Assembly (NCBI GenBank): GCA_036937835.1
Contig: CM072876.1
Location: 3,080,001-3,144,000 of the forward strand
Direction of reading: 5' to 3'
DNA length: 64,000 nucleotides
From: Pampus argenteus
Taxonomy: Eukaryota > Chordata > Actinopteri > Scombriformes > Stromateidae
How positions within the stretch are numbered: the first letter of the stretch is position 1; each line of letters opens with the position of its first letter. The notes below the pieces were generated by a model. It worked only from the letters and a program-made list of their open reading frames with translations. It did not search any database and was not told the DNA's origin. A program made the translations under genes and the position numbers. Below, one piece after another: positions 13,401 through 26,200 of this stretch.

Positions 13401-15511
13401 GCACAGATGCGATTTATCCCAACGAGCTGGAGTGAGAGACGCTTTTGTGCAGCTGAAAGAGAGCTTTGACTCTCGCATGACGTTCAGATCCATTCATAAC
13501 GGTAACTAATCTATATATTAAACATCCGGTTAATCTACCAGAAACACAAAAACATTTTGGAGCCCAATTTTATCTGCAATCTGCAAGCAATTATCATTTG
13601 TGAAGCCTGACGCTGCAGATATTTGCAAAAAAATCACTCTTGTGAAACAGGCCTGCAATGATATCATCCAGGTATCAACCTAAGAGCTGCAACGATTAGT
13701 CAAGCATCAATTTAAATAATTGATTAATCGTTTTTAGTTTTTTTTTTTTAAATAAATGCCCAATTTCTCTGATTTCAGCTTCACAAATGTGAATATTTTC
13801 TAGTTTCTTTTGTTTTCTGTGACAGTAAACTGAACGTCATGGGGTTTGTAAACTGTTGGTGAGGACAGAAGAAGAAGAAAGACATCATCAATTCATCCGA
13901 TGAAAAAAAAGCAAAAACGACAACATGTTTGTCCGTCTTATCGATACTTTCCAGGTCCCCTATTCTGTGTGAGGCTCACCGGTTCCTATTTTAAAGACGT
14001 AAAACCTTAAAAACACCAAATGCACTGTTTTAAAAAAAAAGGCTCTGTAATTTCCTAAAACAGATGGTCACTGTAGCTTTTAGCAAACAAACAAAGCGGA
14101 TGAAATAATGCATTTGTCGAGGAACTACTTTCTTTAGTGAATATTTCTGGCAGCAGGACGGTGTGTGTGTGTGTGTGGGATTGAGTCCAGTTAAACTACA
14201 GTGTGTGTGTGTGTTCATAGTGATGAAGGGATGTGTCACCCAGTGGCTCACGGATGTATTTTTAATAGTTTTTATAGGATAACAACAGGACGGAGGAATA
14301 AGATATATTTCATGAGATTTGTTGACAATATGATAAATTTAAGTATTATTCTGACACAAACATTTTTTTAAATGTTAAAATATATAATTTCAAAACATCG
14401 GGTGATAAACAGATGTTGGGCCTTGTTAGTTTAAAGGATAATTTCACAATTTCTGTCTTAAAAACAACAGTCAGGTGTCCACATGAACCCTTAAAAAGGT
14501 TTTTCTCCTGTTCATATTAGCTTTATATTAACTTTTAAATACAGTTTTGCCACTAAAAGTAGGACTGTGGGTTCTTCTAATGATCTGTATAAACAGGATG
14601 AATGATTATTACAGCTAGAAAAACCTGTTTTAAGTGTTCATTTAGCCTCCTGAATATTGTTTTTAAGATGGAAAAACGTTGTACTTCTCCTTTAACAGCA
14701 ACAATAAACACCTGATGTCTGAAGGTTAATGTTAATATCAAGCACTCAGGAGGCACTAAAATGTTTTAATGGTCGTTTTTATTTTATATTTTCTTTTTTT
14801 TTCTCCTCCAAATAGCCTCTAAACTGTAAACGTTGTATAAGTCAATGAGAGTAATAACACAGTAAAACACTGGGAACAAAACTGTTTACAATGTTGGACT
14901 ATTATTGTTATGAACTGAGGATTTTAAGCTAGTTAATTACGCTAGCTGGGAGAGAAACGCAGCTGTCTGGGTTTAAACATTAGTCTAAATGTTGTTTATG
15001 TTTGTTATTAAAGTGATTTTAATATTTAAGTGTGTTGTATAAACGTTATCTTGTAGCTAATTGCCTCGCACAGACAGGAAGGCCTGTCTCCAGTGTCGCT
15101 ATACATGCAGCTAAGCGTTAACGGTGCTAGCTCAGGCTTACAAACCCAGGCTCAGTTTAAAAAATAAAAAATAAAAAAAATCCTCCGAACCGAACCGGTA
15201 CCGGTAAGGTTCCGTCTTCCCACCTTCAGGCCTGAAGATGTGGGTCTGTCACCAGCCTGGCAGCGTTCATTTCCCCCGCAGCTAGCTGAGGATGAACCAT
15301 AGTGATGAACACAGGCAGCATTATGAGGCTAACGTTAGCCACCTAGCTCTGGAGCCACTCATATTTTGGAACGATTATGTGACACCAGCGGAGGCAGGAA
15401 TCCGATGACTGTGTGCGGGCTAAAATGTCTCCGGGCCGGCCGGCCGGTCCGGAGCTGCGGAGCGGAGTGTCACGGCTTACCTTCAAAGAAATAGCCTCTA
15501 TTGTGGGCCAT
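1444..15511 (-). CDS. senp6: SENP6, sentrin/SUMO-specific protease 6 (23 exons placed)
   Basis: SENP6 is a nuclear cysteine protease that trims SUMO2/3 chains. Coding exons, 5' to 3': 15481-15511, 10802-10873, 9702-9768, 9309-9415, 8816-8968, 7855-7925, 7404-7498, 6539-6932, 6208-6452, 5838-5978, 5361-5394, 5048-5236, 4729-4922, 4421-4623, 3884-4000, 3638-3760, 3351-3436, 2927-3248, 2508-2596, 2266-2354, 2056-2124, 1783-1933 and 1444-1680. From 10802 onward the phases join without error. The ULP1 catalytic core begins in 3884-4000. The catalytic His is in AHWYLAV (2927-3248), the Asp in LIMDSLRGP (2056-2124) and the Cys in NFSDCGVYVLQYVESFFE (1783-1933). A SUMO-interacting motif, IVLSSDEEEEEE, lies at the 6539/6208 junction. 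The acidic insert that splits the catalytic core, typical of SENP6/7, is present. The placed exons give about 1090 aa; human SENP6 is 1112 aa. The first exon (MAHNRGYFFEG) is out of phase with 10802-10873, so one short exon between them was not found. SENP7 fits less well: the sequence around the catalytic Cys follows SENP6. Confidence 0.93.
9909..10553. mobile_element. 645-bp element with terminal inverted repeats in a SENP6 intron
   Basis: The left end reads tagggtttgaccgatatg. The right end, reverse-complemented, reads tagggttggaccgatatg, an 18-bp inverted repeat with one mismatch. No transposase frame lies inside, so it is non-autonomous or a decayed DNA element. The right half (about 10260-10530) carries the same dispersed repeat seen at 440-640, which suggests a nested or composite insertion. 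Superfamily not assigned. Confidence 0.55.
11598..11680. repeat. short GCTGCTA-type tandem repeat
   Basis: An imperfect tandem of roughly 11-bp and 22-bp units built from 'gctgctaagacgctgctagc'-like wording, inside the long 5' intron of SENP6. Five to seven decayed units are visible. Confidence 0.55.
12300..12710. repeat. dispersed fish repeat copy
   Basis: Contains 'tttcctggtccctgcttctc' followed by a GATTTGTGGCTTG stretch and an 'acatcactttgggctct' stretch, the same family as 440-640 and 10260-10560. It lies in the long SENP6 5' intron. Several short open frames across it are not genes. Confidence 0.5.
13682..13930. repeat. dispersed fish repeat copy (GCTGCAAC end)
   Basis: Begins near 'gagctgcaacgattagtc', continues through an attgattaatcg stretch and then the 'gatttcagcttcacaaatg' and 'gacagtaaactgaa' segments characteristic of this family. 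It lies in the SENP6 5' intron. Confidence 0.55.
14430..14697. mobile_element. MITE-like element with TTAAAGGA ends
   Basis: Starts with 'gtttaaaggataatttcac' and ends with 'acttctcctttaacag', giving short inverted ends (GTTTAAAGGA against GTTAAAGGAG). No coding capacity. It lies in the SENP6 5' intron. Confidence 0.4.
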
Positions 15512-15700
15512 GTTTATTCCATGATCCTCCTTAGATAAGTGTTGCTCTAAAGCAGCACCTCGGCTGTATGTATCTGCTGAGACTGAACAAGCTGCTCGCA
15601 GAAATCCACTCATACCGGAAGTCCAGGTGAGCTTGCCTTCAGAATAAAAGACGATACCAGGATGTAGCTCCAGTTCTATGAGTATGCCTATAGACATAGA
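15180..15700 (-). promoter_or_regulatory. SENP6 5' end: GC-rich region and candidate exon 1
   Basis: Local GC and CpG content rise here relative to the AT-rich surroundings, including a GGCCGG run near 15433-15450. The candidate first coding exon sits beside it, with a donor at 15479-15480 (GTAAGC) and an ATG in a good context (AACATGG) at 15509-15511. This is consistent with a CpG-type promoter for a housekeeping gene. No transcription start can be read directly. Confidence 0.4.
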
Positions 15701-15837
15701 ACAGAATCAGTGTATTGCCAAGTAATAATAATAATAATCACAATATTTATATAATTATAATAATACATTTAATTTGTACCACACGTTTCATTCATAGTGG
15801 AACGTTTACAATATCAATGTGATAAGGGTAGAAAATG

Positions 15838-15868
<31 letters not shown>

Positions 15869-18800
15869 TAAAGAGTTAAGATCAAAAAGTCATCCTGAAT
15901 CTGTTCAGCCTTAGACACAGATTCGAGGAAAACACATAAAAAGGAAGCACAATAAATCAATAAACGTTGCCTTGTTATTGTTTTTTACACATAACACATT
16001 AATAATAAAAATCCAATAAGATTAATTTTACTTTTGATACTTGAAATGCTATAATACTTGCTACTTTAAAGACATTTTCTTCATTTACATGAATATGAAT
16101 CTGTCCTCCACCACTGCAGCTGTTGCATGTATAATATTTATATATAATATAATATTTTTGCCATTGTCAGACTTTCTTCCTGTTCACAGAGTAATAACGA
16201 GAGAGTAATAACGTGATCTGGGGTGTTTCCTTCATATTTGCATTTGCTGGATGGCCCGATCAGTTTGTTGCTATCTATTTTAACCTTCCCTAGAAGCTCG
16301 TGGTTTATGAAATACAGTAAGGCAGGAACATTGTCGCTACCATGACTACACACAGTGTTGTCACCTTAATAAGGCAAACAGATGTTAGTTATTGTTGCAG
16401 ATATTTGATTTTAGTTTTATGAAAGCCATATTTTTATAAGAGTGTGTGCAGTAAAAAGACACTGCATTAATTCAAATCTTGCTCCGTCCTCGGTCCATGC
16501 ATTCGTTTTAACCTCCTCCTCGTGTCGCTCTCTGAATGACACAGCAATGGCAGAATATTGTAACCTAAAATGCTGTATTAGGAAGTAAATACCACAATAA
16601 GCAGGTATTATATCATTTTATCATGCAAGGAAGAAAATGTTGACGTTGCTCAAATACTGTTGATAAGAGCGAGAGCACGTTATTGATGATATATATATAT
16701 TGATGGATTTAATCTCACCACTTTATCAGTTATTTGAGGCAATTGCATCTTTTGACCAGTAGATGATGCTTTATAAGCATAAACGTCACAACCCAAATAC
16801 TCTTATGTGTTGTTTTATTTTGGAAAAACATTTTTAGTTTTAAGATATATTTTTGCTTTTAATGCCAAGACAAGCTTGCAGATAAGAAGGAAGTTAATTA
16901 AACTGTGATTGCTTCAGGAATCATGTAACAAGGAAGACATTACAAAAAAAAAAAAAAAAATTATTACTTCAACATATTAGATGTTTGGTTTCAATAAAAA
17001 GCATCTGTTGCGTGATCAAACACAAATAACATTTTAAACACTGACAATAGTAAGAAAAACTGTAGATCTGTGCAGTGATTCTACATCATTTACACTTTTA
17101 CCATGTAAATGCTATGAATGGTAAAAATTAACACTGTCTGTGCTTTTAATGTTTAGTCTGACCCATCAATGCCAACAAAATATGGCATTCATGTCACGTT
17201 TTTTCATCATTTCACCACTTTTCATCAAGTATGTTGGCCTTTTTCCACAACAGGAGAAGAAGAAGAGGTATAGCAACAGTTAGGAAATAAAAATAAACAA
17301 CATTAATTTAATTTAAATGCTTATGAAGAGTTTTTAATCGACTCTCTAACAGCTTATGTCTATCAATAGTAAATCCACCAGACTTTGGTCCAGACAGAAA
17401 TATTTCAATAATGAATTTAAATAACTTTAACGTGTTTATAGGCTTTAGCTTCACACTGACACACCGAACTAAGATGGTGACTGTGCTTAAAATACGTAAA
17501 AAAGAAATTCTAATTTTTATTTTTATTTGTTTGACTGTTTTTGACATTTATAAATGTATTCATCGTGTAATTTTCCAACAAAATAAAATGCAAAATGACG
17601 TTTTGGTTTACTTTGCCAATCAAATCAGTTAGCTATAGCAGATATCCGTCTTATACAGATCAGTGAGCGTGTTTACTCAATGGTTGCATCACGATGACAT
17701 ATCGACATGAACAAGACTCATCAGTCAAATTAAACTACAAACAGGCAAATGAGTGAATGAGTACCTGCAGCTTTACAGGCCTACAGCAGACATGTTTTGG
17801 CTTATCATTGCAGCAACATGGTTGATTATAAAATTTGTAAAACTATCCATTAAAACCCTTTTTTTTTAAACACACATCTGTCTGTCAGTTCCTGCTTTAC
17901 CTTTACGACAGGTTGTAACAGACTAGACTACGAGTTCATACCTTAAAAAGAGTTATAGCTCTGCAGGTTTATAGGACACGATCGGGATGCAGCAGCGGTG
18001 ATACCACAACTGTTGCCACGTACAGACTGTCCTATTCAACCTTGGATTATTTTTGTGCTGTTTGGTTTGAGTCTTTTGCATGATCGGACAAGAATGCAAA
18101 ACACTGTATCCTGCTGGGCTGATATGGTCGTTAAATGTTCACTGAGATGAATCTGCATGAAGGGATAATGTTCACTTCACCCACAGTAAGGTTTCAGTTG
18201 GTAATAACAATAATCATTAGCAGGAAAATTATTTTATATGACATCATTAGAGTATTAATACTGACGGCCTTGTAACTGTTCTGATTTGTCCTAATCCTAA
18301 AAATATACACTATACATGTATTCTGTATTATTAGACAGTTCACAGTGAAATAAATAATAAAACTTCTTACAGACGTCAAAGTCTTCAATCAGATCATTAC
18401 ATCATTTATACAAATATCCGACGTGTATTAGTTTACTAACCTAAAGTAAATAACAATAGCTGTGTTTGCTCTTTGACATTGAAAATAAGGAGGCTATTTC
18501 AAATATGATCTACTACAGATAAATAATAGATAATAAATCTATTATCTATCTATTTATCCCGTTAAATCCCATCCAGATCCCTTTATGTTGCTTTCTAGGC
18601 TACCTGCTTTATAATTTCCCTTAGGATTAGGTTATTTATATATAAATATATATATATGAGGCCAGGTGACTTAAAGAGAGCTAAAAACTGAACTGGTTTC
18701 AGCTTCAGCTTCTGCGACCTCCTGAAGGAGAATACTTAATTTGGTAGACAAATATCCATGGAAAGCTGAAAGGCTCCATGTCTGCATGGAAAAGCATTGT

Positions 18801-20235
18801 CAGCATGGAGCTATGCTATCAATGCAAATTGTCTTTAATCATACTAATACCATCTCCACCCTCAATAAACAAACATGTACACCTCCTCCCGTCCAGTCCA
18901 ACCCAGTCCTTCTGACTGATGTGCTCACTTACGTTGACTCTAATTCTCATGAGCACCTCGTAGTTATGGAGTACAGTCGGGTTCCTGTTTGATAATTGCA
19001 CCCAGGTTGATTAATCATTCATCAACCTTTTTCTTTTTTTTTTTTTCTTGCTGTGTGTAAAGACAAGGTGAGAATATTTTTCTGAATTTATTTTTATTGG
19101 TTGTTTCATATATCCTGTTTAAATACGAGCACCTTGATTATTATTATTAATGTGTTAAAATCTTCAACCTGTCTCAACAATGCTTTACTATTCAGTGTGA
19201 TTGAGAACAGTCCAGTCAGTATATTATATATATAAAATGAACTATAGAACAAACAGCTAATACACTGTTATGGGTTATTATCAAGGTGGACTGCATGGAG
19301 ATTTCTCTACTCACATGATTAAGTGACCCGGCGGTGAAGAATCAGAGTAAGTAATTCATTTAATCAAGAAATGCATAGATACATTTACTGTATCTAATCC
19401 CAAAATGAAACAACAGTAATATGTTGATTCTGAGTCTATTATTTTGGAAGTTTGAGTTTTATTTATTTATTTATTTTTGTTGAAAAGAGAAAAAGGCTAA
19501 AAAAAAACTAAAAAAAAACGCCTCTGACTCAAAGTTTAAAAAGTATTATTATTTATTTCATCTGACTTTTATAATATAATTATACTGGATAAGTGTCTTT
19601 GTTATAGTCTCTAATCTGCTTGGCTGTACTGTTGGTTTGTGTTATATAACCACAGTGTAACAGTGGCTGAAACGCAGTCCTACCTCAACAACCAACTTAT
19701 TTGTTTCTATTAAAAGGCCGAATGCAAAGTGATGCAATAATATGTTTGAATAGGACTCCCTTAATGGGAAAACGGGTACTGTAGATACTGATACGAGTGG
19801 CTATGGAAATTTTAGAATAAACATCTTAATAATAGTAAGTGTGGAAACAATGTCGGTGTCATAGTCGAATATAGACTGGGATTATGTGAATTATGTGAAT
19901 GGAAAGGGAAAGCTTGTATTGTAGTTTTTAATATAGTTGTATTGCTTAAATTAGATTAGATCTGCATTTCTTCTCATCTCTACGGAGCATTTTTCAGTAT
20001 AATATATTATAAAGGTTAATTAAGGGATCCTGTTAACACCTAAACTAATTAATAATAATTTGAAATGCTACCTATCATTAAAAGGTGTGATCATCTGCAT
20101 ACAGGTGAACATTATGATTTGGCAAAGAAATTTACCTTATGTGCATTTATGAGTGTTTGCATTTTCTATACATCAGTCTTCTCGTTTGTCAATTGATGCT
20201 ACTGTTGATTAATATGATTTTTCTTTTTCCACTAG
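15700..20235. other. intergenic spacer between SENP6 and ADGRF
   Basis: AT-rich DNA with no exon supported by homology and splice signals together. Visible contents are AAT triplets, an A-run near 16944-16961, small AT palindromes (for example around 18523-18552) and scattered TATATA tracts. The first ADGRF coding exon opens with an acceptor (CTAG at 20232-20235), so a 5' untranslated exon of that gene probably lies in this spacer. I could not place it. Confidence 0.5.
15837..15865. repeat. (AAT)n microsatellite
   Basis: About nine uninterrupted ATA/AAT triplets upstream of SENP6. A shorter run of the same triplet lies at about 15723-15738. Confidence 0.8.
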
Positions 20236-20239
20236 AAAT

Positions 20240-23200
20240 ATGATGGTTTCCAGGGTATTTATGTTTCTGACCGGAGCTGTGTACGCCTACTATCTGGTAA
20301 TATTGCTTCTCGTTTGAGTTTCATATTTTGTTTTGTTTTGCACGACAGAAGGATTAATTTCTGTTGTCTGCCTTTTTCATGCCATTGCAGGTCTATGCAG
20401 CAGGTGAGATTTGGTCACATGATCATACATCAAGACACGTCAGTAAAATTCCCGTAGAAAACGTCCACACTGGGCCATGATTATAACAGAAGATCTACCA
20501 TACATTAAAACAACAAACAAACAAAGAAAAAAACTTTCCATTTAAGTAGAGTATAATCTCCTATATGTACACTATATGTATGAAGTAATGTATATGTGCA
20601 TGTTCAGTCATTTCTTTCCAATTTAACATCATCTTTTTTTAAATGTACAAACAGTACATCTGTGACTGTATATACAGCCCTATACAATTTATCATAGCTT
20701 CATCATGAAATCATATAATTCTAAAGTGATATACTGTATGTATGTATTAAAATGTATTGTAGGTTTCATGCTACGTATCCAAGAGCGATATGTTCAAATG
20801 TTCCTGTGTGTAAGGTGTTTTCATATGTAAATCTAAAATGTAACGAGATAACGCGTATACAAATATCTCCTGTTGTTGTAGAGGATGTACACGTTGCTGA
20901 GCTGATGGTGGAGAGCGAGGTCACGCTGGATGCCGAGACCATCCTGTCAGCTTTGAATACAAAAACTAACCTCATAGTGACCGATGCCAATGGCGTTTCC
21001 CACACAGTGACCTTTTTATCCAAGGAGGTGATTGCAGGTCTGTTCCTGGAGTTCTTGTTCTCTTTTTGAACATGTGATGATGTATCTAAGACAAACAAAC
21101 CCACCTGTGCTACGCAGGTTTTTAAACCATACGACCCCCCCGTGTTCGTATATGACATTAACTGACATGTGATGCATCAAAACATCATACATTATAGTAA
21201 GTTAATGTTAATGTAGATTTTGATTTAGTAATTTTGTTGAAAGAAAAACAGTAGGAAAGTAGGAAAGATTTGTGATTTGTGTTTTTTCTGTTATCAAAAT
21301 GTAAACTAAAGGGCATAAGTCTAAAACAGGATTGAAACCTGCAAGAAAAGGACTTGAAAGGTTGTTGACTTCAGTAACTTTGTCTTTCCAGAGTGCCGGA
21401 TCGTTGGACTTGAGAGCGAATGCAACTGCTCTGACGGGTACATCTGGAGCAACTACGTGTGCGACACTGAAGACTGTTGCAGTGAAACTACATGCAAAAA
21501 AAACGTGTCGTACATCACGCCACTCTGTATTGCCAAAGTACACGGTAACGGTCCTGATTTTTTGTTAGATTATTTTAAAATTTAAATTCTGTTGTGGATC
21601 CCAGCAAACGTTACAATGCCCCCAACAACCAATGAAATGTTAAATAAATTAAAGATAAAATGAAAGAAGAAATCGTGCTTAGAGACCACGTTGAACTCCT
21701 GAGATGTTCAGGAGGAAACCAATGTTTGCTGGGATACGATGTGATGTCACAACTCACAGTAACAATAATATTTGCAATCAACACAGTTAAAATCAATGGA
21801 TCAGTTACACTGTCGGGATCTAGCTGGGATTCATCCAAAACTCAAACGGTACATCTCCTCTAACAAATAAACTATACCTCTATATTCCTGAAGATGTTTG
21901 ATATCGAGTTTCTATAATCACATTTCTACTGTCGTTACATGCATCCAAATGTAAATGATGCTCTTTCTTTTTAAAGCTTACATCTGCCTTTCAACAACTG
22001 AATGGCTTTAAGAACCTGAACATTACGGGTCACAGGTACTGTACTTTGCAAACTGATGACATGTTAGCACGTCAACCCTGTCTCTCTAAACAGTTTTGCA
22101 GACATGTAAAATTTGGATTTTGTTCACTGGCAACTTGTGTCCAGCAGTTAAACGCCTGAAATAATAAAAAAAATTGTATATTTTATAGTTTCTGCCATTT
22201 TTAATGAGGGAGGAGGACAAGATGTTATTTTAAACTATATCGGAAACAAGATATTATCCTGAGTAGAGTATTTTAAACACATCATGAAACATGTCTGGAG
22301 GGTATCTGTAAGGAATTATCGTGTCATCTTTGCTCAACCTTAACTAAGTACTTTGCCTAAACAACACCAGGAAAACATTAGTCATGCTTGAGTTGCTATT
22401 GTTGTCAGTGAACGTTACGTAGATACCATCAGTATGAACATTTCTGCAACATTAATTAAGTTTCACTAATCAAAAAAAACCAAAACAAGACATTTATGAA
22501 ACAAGAGAGTTTAAACAATTCGAACATGTCTGTTTGAATGCCGTACTGTAAGGTGTGGCAGCATTTTAGCTGCATATCTCCTGTTACTTTCTATGTTTTT
22601 GACTGATTATTTTTTTATTGATCTCTCCAAAATCTTAAAGGGACGGATACATTACTGACTTTGAGGTAATTGTTTTCGTCAAATGTGATACTGATAAACT
22701 TAAGAACACAGTGTCTACGCTGGAAGCCTCTCTCGGACCTGTACTCATTGACACTGTAGGTCAGTAAAAACGTATCACTGTGTAATTATTTCTTAGTTGG
22801 ACATGTTCTCTATAGACGACTACCTGTTTATTAAATTAAGATAAATAAAATAATAATGAACAACATTTGACGTGCTCCTACTCCTAGCCTACTGTGTTGT
22901 TTTGTATTTATATGACCTTTTTCACACAGGAATGGTCACTATAGAGACCCCAAGCCTTCCAGTGTGCTACATGTCCAGCCCACTACTGAAATGCACCTTA
23001 GAGGAAAAGACGGACAGCGCTGGCTGGAACTTAACCACGAATAACGAGCGCTTTGGTCTCAACAATGGCAGCGTGGTGAAAGTGAACAACACCTGTGCCA
23101 CAGACGAATACGAATCTTGTACTGAAGTTACAGTCCAGGGCATAACAGGCTTGTGGATAGGCAAGTGAAATTTATTTATTTATTTTTGCTAAGAAATCAG

Positions 23201-26200
23201 TATTTCTACATCCCTGTGTTTGTGTCAACATATACCAGGTTCATTATAATGACCAAAATGAAGAAATTTTATTTGTTTTGATTTCCTCCCAAATATTGAA
23301 TGTTGTGAAAAGACAATTAGCTTAAATCCATAACAGTACTTATGTCTCACTTCTGATCTGAGTCATGTGTAAGAGAAAAAACAACAACTTCATATTGGGA
23401 CCAATGTTACCTGCAGGTACATATGAGTGTGGGTTCACTAGTGGCTCAATCAGGCACATAGCCCGTACATACCTGAATGTGGCACTCCTGCCTGATAAGA
23501 TCATCCTGGATATCAACCCTTTAACTGTGGACTGTTCAACGGGGATCAAGTCTGTTCAAGTGGACGTCAATGCCACCATCCTAAAAAGCACAGAAATCTT
23601 TGAAGTTGCCTGGTTCTACGGAGATGAGGGGCCGTATACTAATATAGCGAACAAATGTAAGTCAAACCTTCACTATCACTCAAATCTATCTCTCCTCCTT
23701 CCTTCTGTCAGCCGCAGCACAAAACAAATTTAAACTGAAACATCAACAGAAATTAAAATTCACAATATTCCTGCAAAATGCATGTGAAAACCACAACCCA
23801 CAACAATAACCCTGATGCTAACATCCATCTTTCTTCCATCAGCTTTCGAGGATTGGCTTGTCTACTCTTTCGTAGCTTCTATAAATTGCGAGGATCCCGA
23901 CAAGAAAAATAACGTGAACGTCACTTTTAAAAACACGATGTCACAAGTAAAACATGAAAAAGTGGACATTCCAGTAATTTATAGTATGTAAGAATTGTAA
24001 AATTTAATTGTTTTAACATGGTATGATGTGATTATTTCCGAGTCTCATTTGACTTGTCATTGTCTGGCATTGTCTTCTCTTACATCAACCGGTGATTGCC
24101 TACGTTTTTTTCCAAGAGGGTGACACATTTTGCAGTGAGGATATACAAGAAGATTTGTGGCCAAAAACTCCATCTGGATCCACAGTGATTAAACGAACAT
24201 GTGAACAATTCAAGATCGGGTATAAATCACGCACCTGTGAAGGCACTACCTGGCAGCAGGTGTACGACAATTGCGTCAGTGAAGAGTTGAACAAAGTTTT
24301 AAATAAAGCAGATGTGAGTTTGACATTAGCACTGTGTGACCTCAGGATTATACGTGTCTATATTACTTTTTCTGAGATAAATTTAGATGCAACCTTATAA
24401 TTCCTAGACACTATCAACATTTTGTGTTGTAATTTATGTGTTTTTGTACACTGGTACACAGAGTTACTCATTTTTTGTTTTGTTTGTCTCACCTTTCTAG
24501 TACTTCCTGATGGGACTAGGGGCTACCGATGAGGGGTCCACGGGTATATTTGAAGGACTTAAGAATACCACTACATCTGATTCAGATGACAGTATGGCTG
24601 ATATTAGGGCCTCCATCAACGTTCTAACTGTGATGTTCAATGCATCAGAAACTTTTGCCTTACAAGAGAATATCTTTCCTGTAAGCATCTGTCAGTTAAT
24701 ATCACATTTACTGTAATACATGTGCAGTTACGACCTTGAAGTTTTATTCTTGACCTTGGACACAGTAATGTAAAAAGCTGGATGAGACTGAATGAATATA
24801 AGATATTATCATGTTATGATAATACGAGTTGGATTTTCTAATATAATATATATTACATCACATCATCAGTTAAGAAAATCAGTGGCCCAGTTGTGGTTCA
24901 GCCTATGTGTCTGTTTTATGCGAATGGACTTGTGAATGTGTAACTGAGAATCTTCTCCAGTTAGTAGCTCATGAGCTGGCTTCAGTCCCATTTAGCTAGC
25001 GTCCAAAAAAATATATCGTAATACTGATTGGTCTTTTTTTTCATTCCTTTTTTCAGGATTTTGTCAATTCAGCAAGCAGCATGTTGAACAAGACCTGGGA
25101 AAGGGACAACGCATCTGTTATTCAGAATATGTCAGCGAATTACCTTGGGGCTGTGGAAGGTCTTGTGAAGAATATCAAGGTCAACCAGATCAATGAATTT
25201 ACCACTGAAAATCTAGAACTTAAATTCTGCTCAAGTGGTCAGTGTAATGTCTCCGTGTTTGACATTGAGGTGAATCTGAATACGACCTCCGGAATAATGA
25301 AAACTGTTGCTGTGAAAAATCTAATGAATAAATTGGCCAACAACTTCCCCACAACAAAGACCACAAACTACTTAGTATCAGCCACTCTGGAAAACAGCAA
25401 TGATTCAGATTTAGAAATTAAACTGAGCTTCCCCACACGTCAGCTGACCGCCATGACGCCTCTTTGCGTCTTCTGGAACACCACGACGAAGGAATGGTCA
25501 AATGAAGGATGCATTGTCAAAACTAATGATGAAAACCACACACTCTGCGAGTGCAACCACTTGACTTCATTCTCCATCCTCATGTCCAGGGGTGACGTAT
25601 CTAATAGCGTCCTAGATAATATTACAAAAGTGGGTATGTGTATGTCCATCTGCGCCTTGGTCATCTTCCTCATCATTGAGTTTCTGGTTTGGTCAGCTTT
25701 GGTCAAGACAAATCTTTCACATCTCCGTCACACAGCCATGGTTAACATCGCCGTGTTCCTCTTGCTCGCTGATTGCTGTTTCTTGGCTTCCAGCAATCCT
25801 AAGACTCTCAGTGACACCTGGTGTCTAGTTTTGACATTATGCAAACACCTTTTTTTCTTGGCCATGTTCTGCTGGATGCTGGTCCTAAGTGCCATGCTCG
25901 TCCACCAGCTTATCTTTGTCTTCAGCCCACTGAGGAAAAGGGTTTTCATGTTCCTCTCCAGCATCTTAGGCTACGTTTGCCCAATCCTAATCGTGGGATC
26001 CAGCTATGTGTATTGCAAATACACCAACAAGCCCTACTATACTAAAAAATGTTGGCTAGTTTATGAAAGACTCTTGGAGGGATCCATGCATGCTTTCTTA
26101 CTCCCTGTGGGAACTGTTATTATGATAAACCTGTTTTCCATGGCAGTTGTAATTCTTACTCTGACGAAGACCACGGTCCCTGATGGCAGCAAGACAGATG

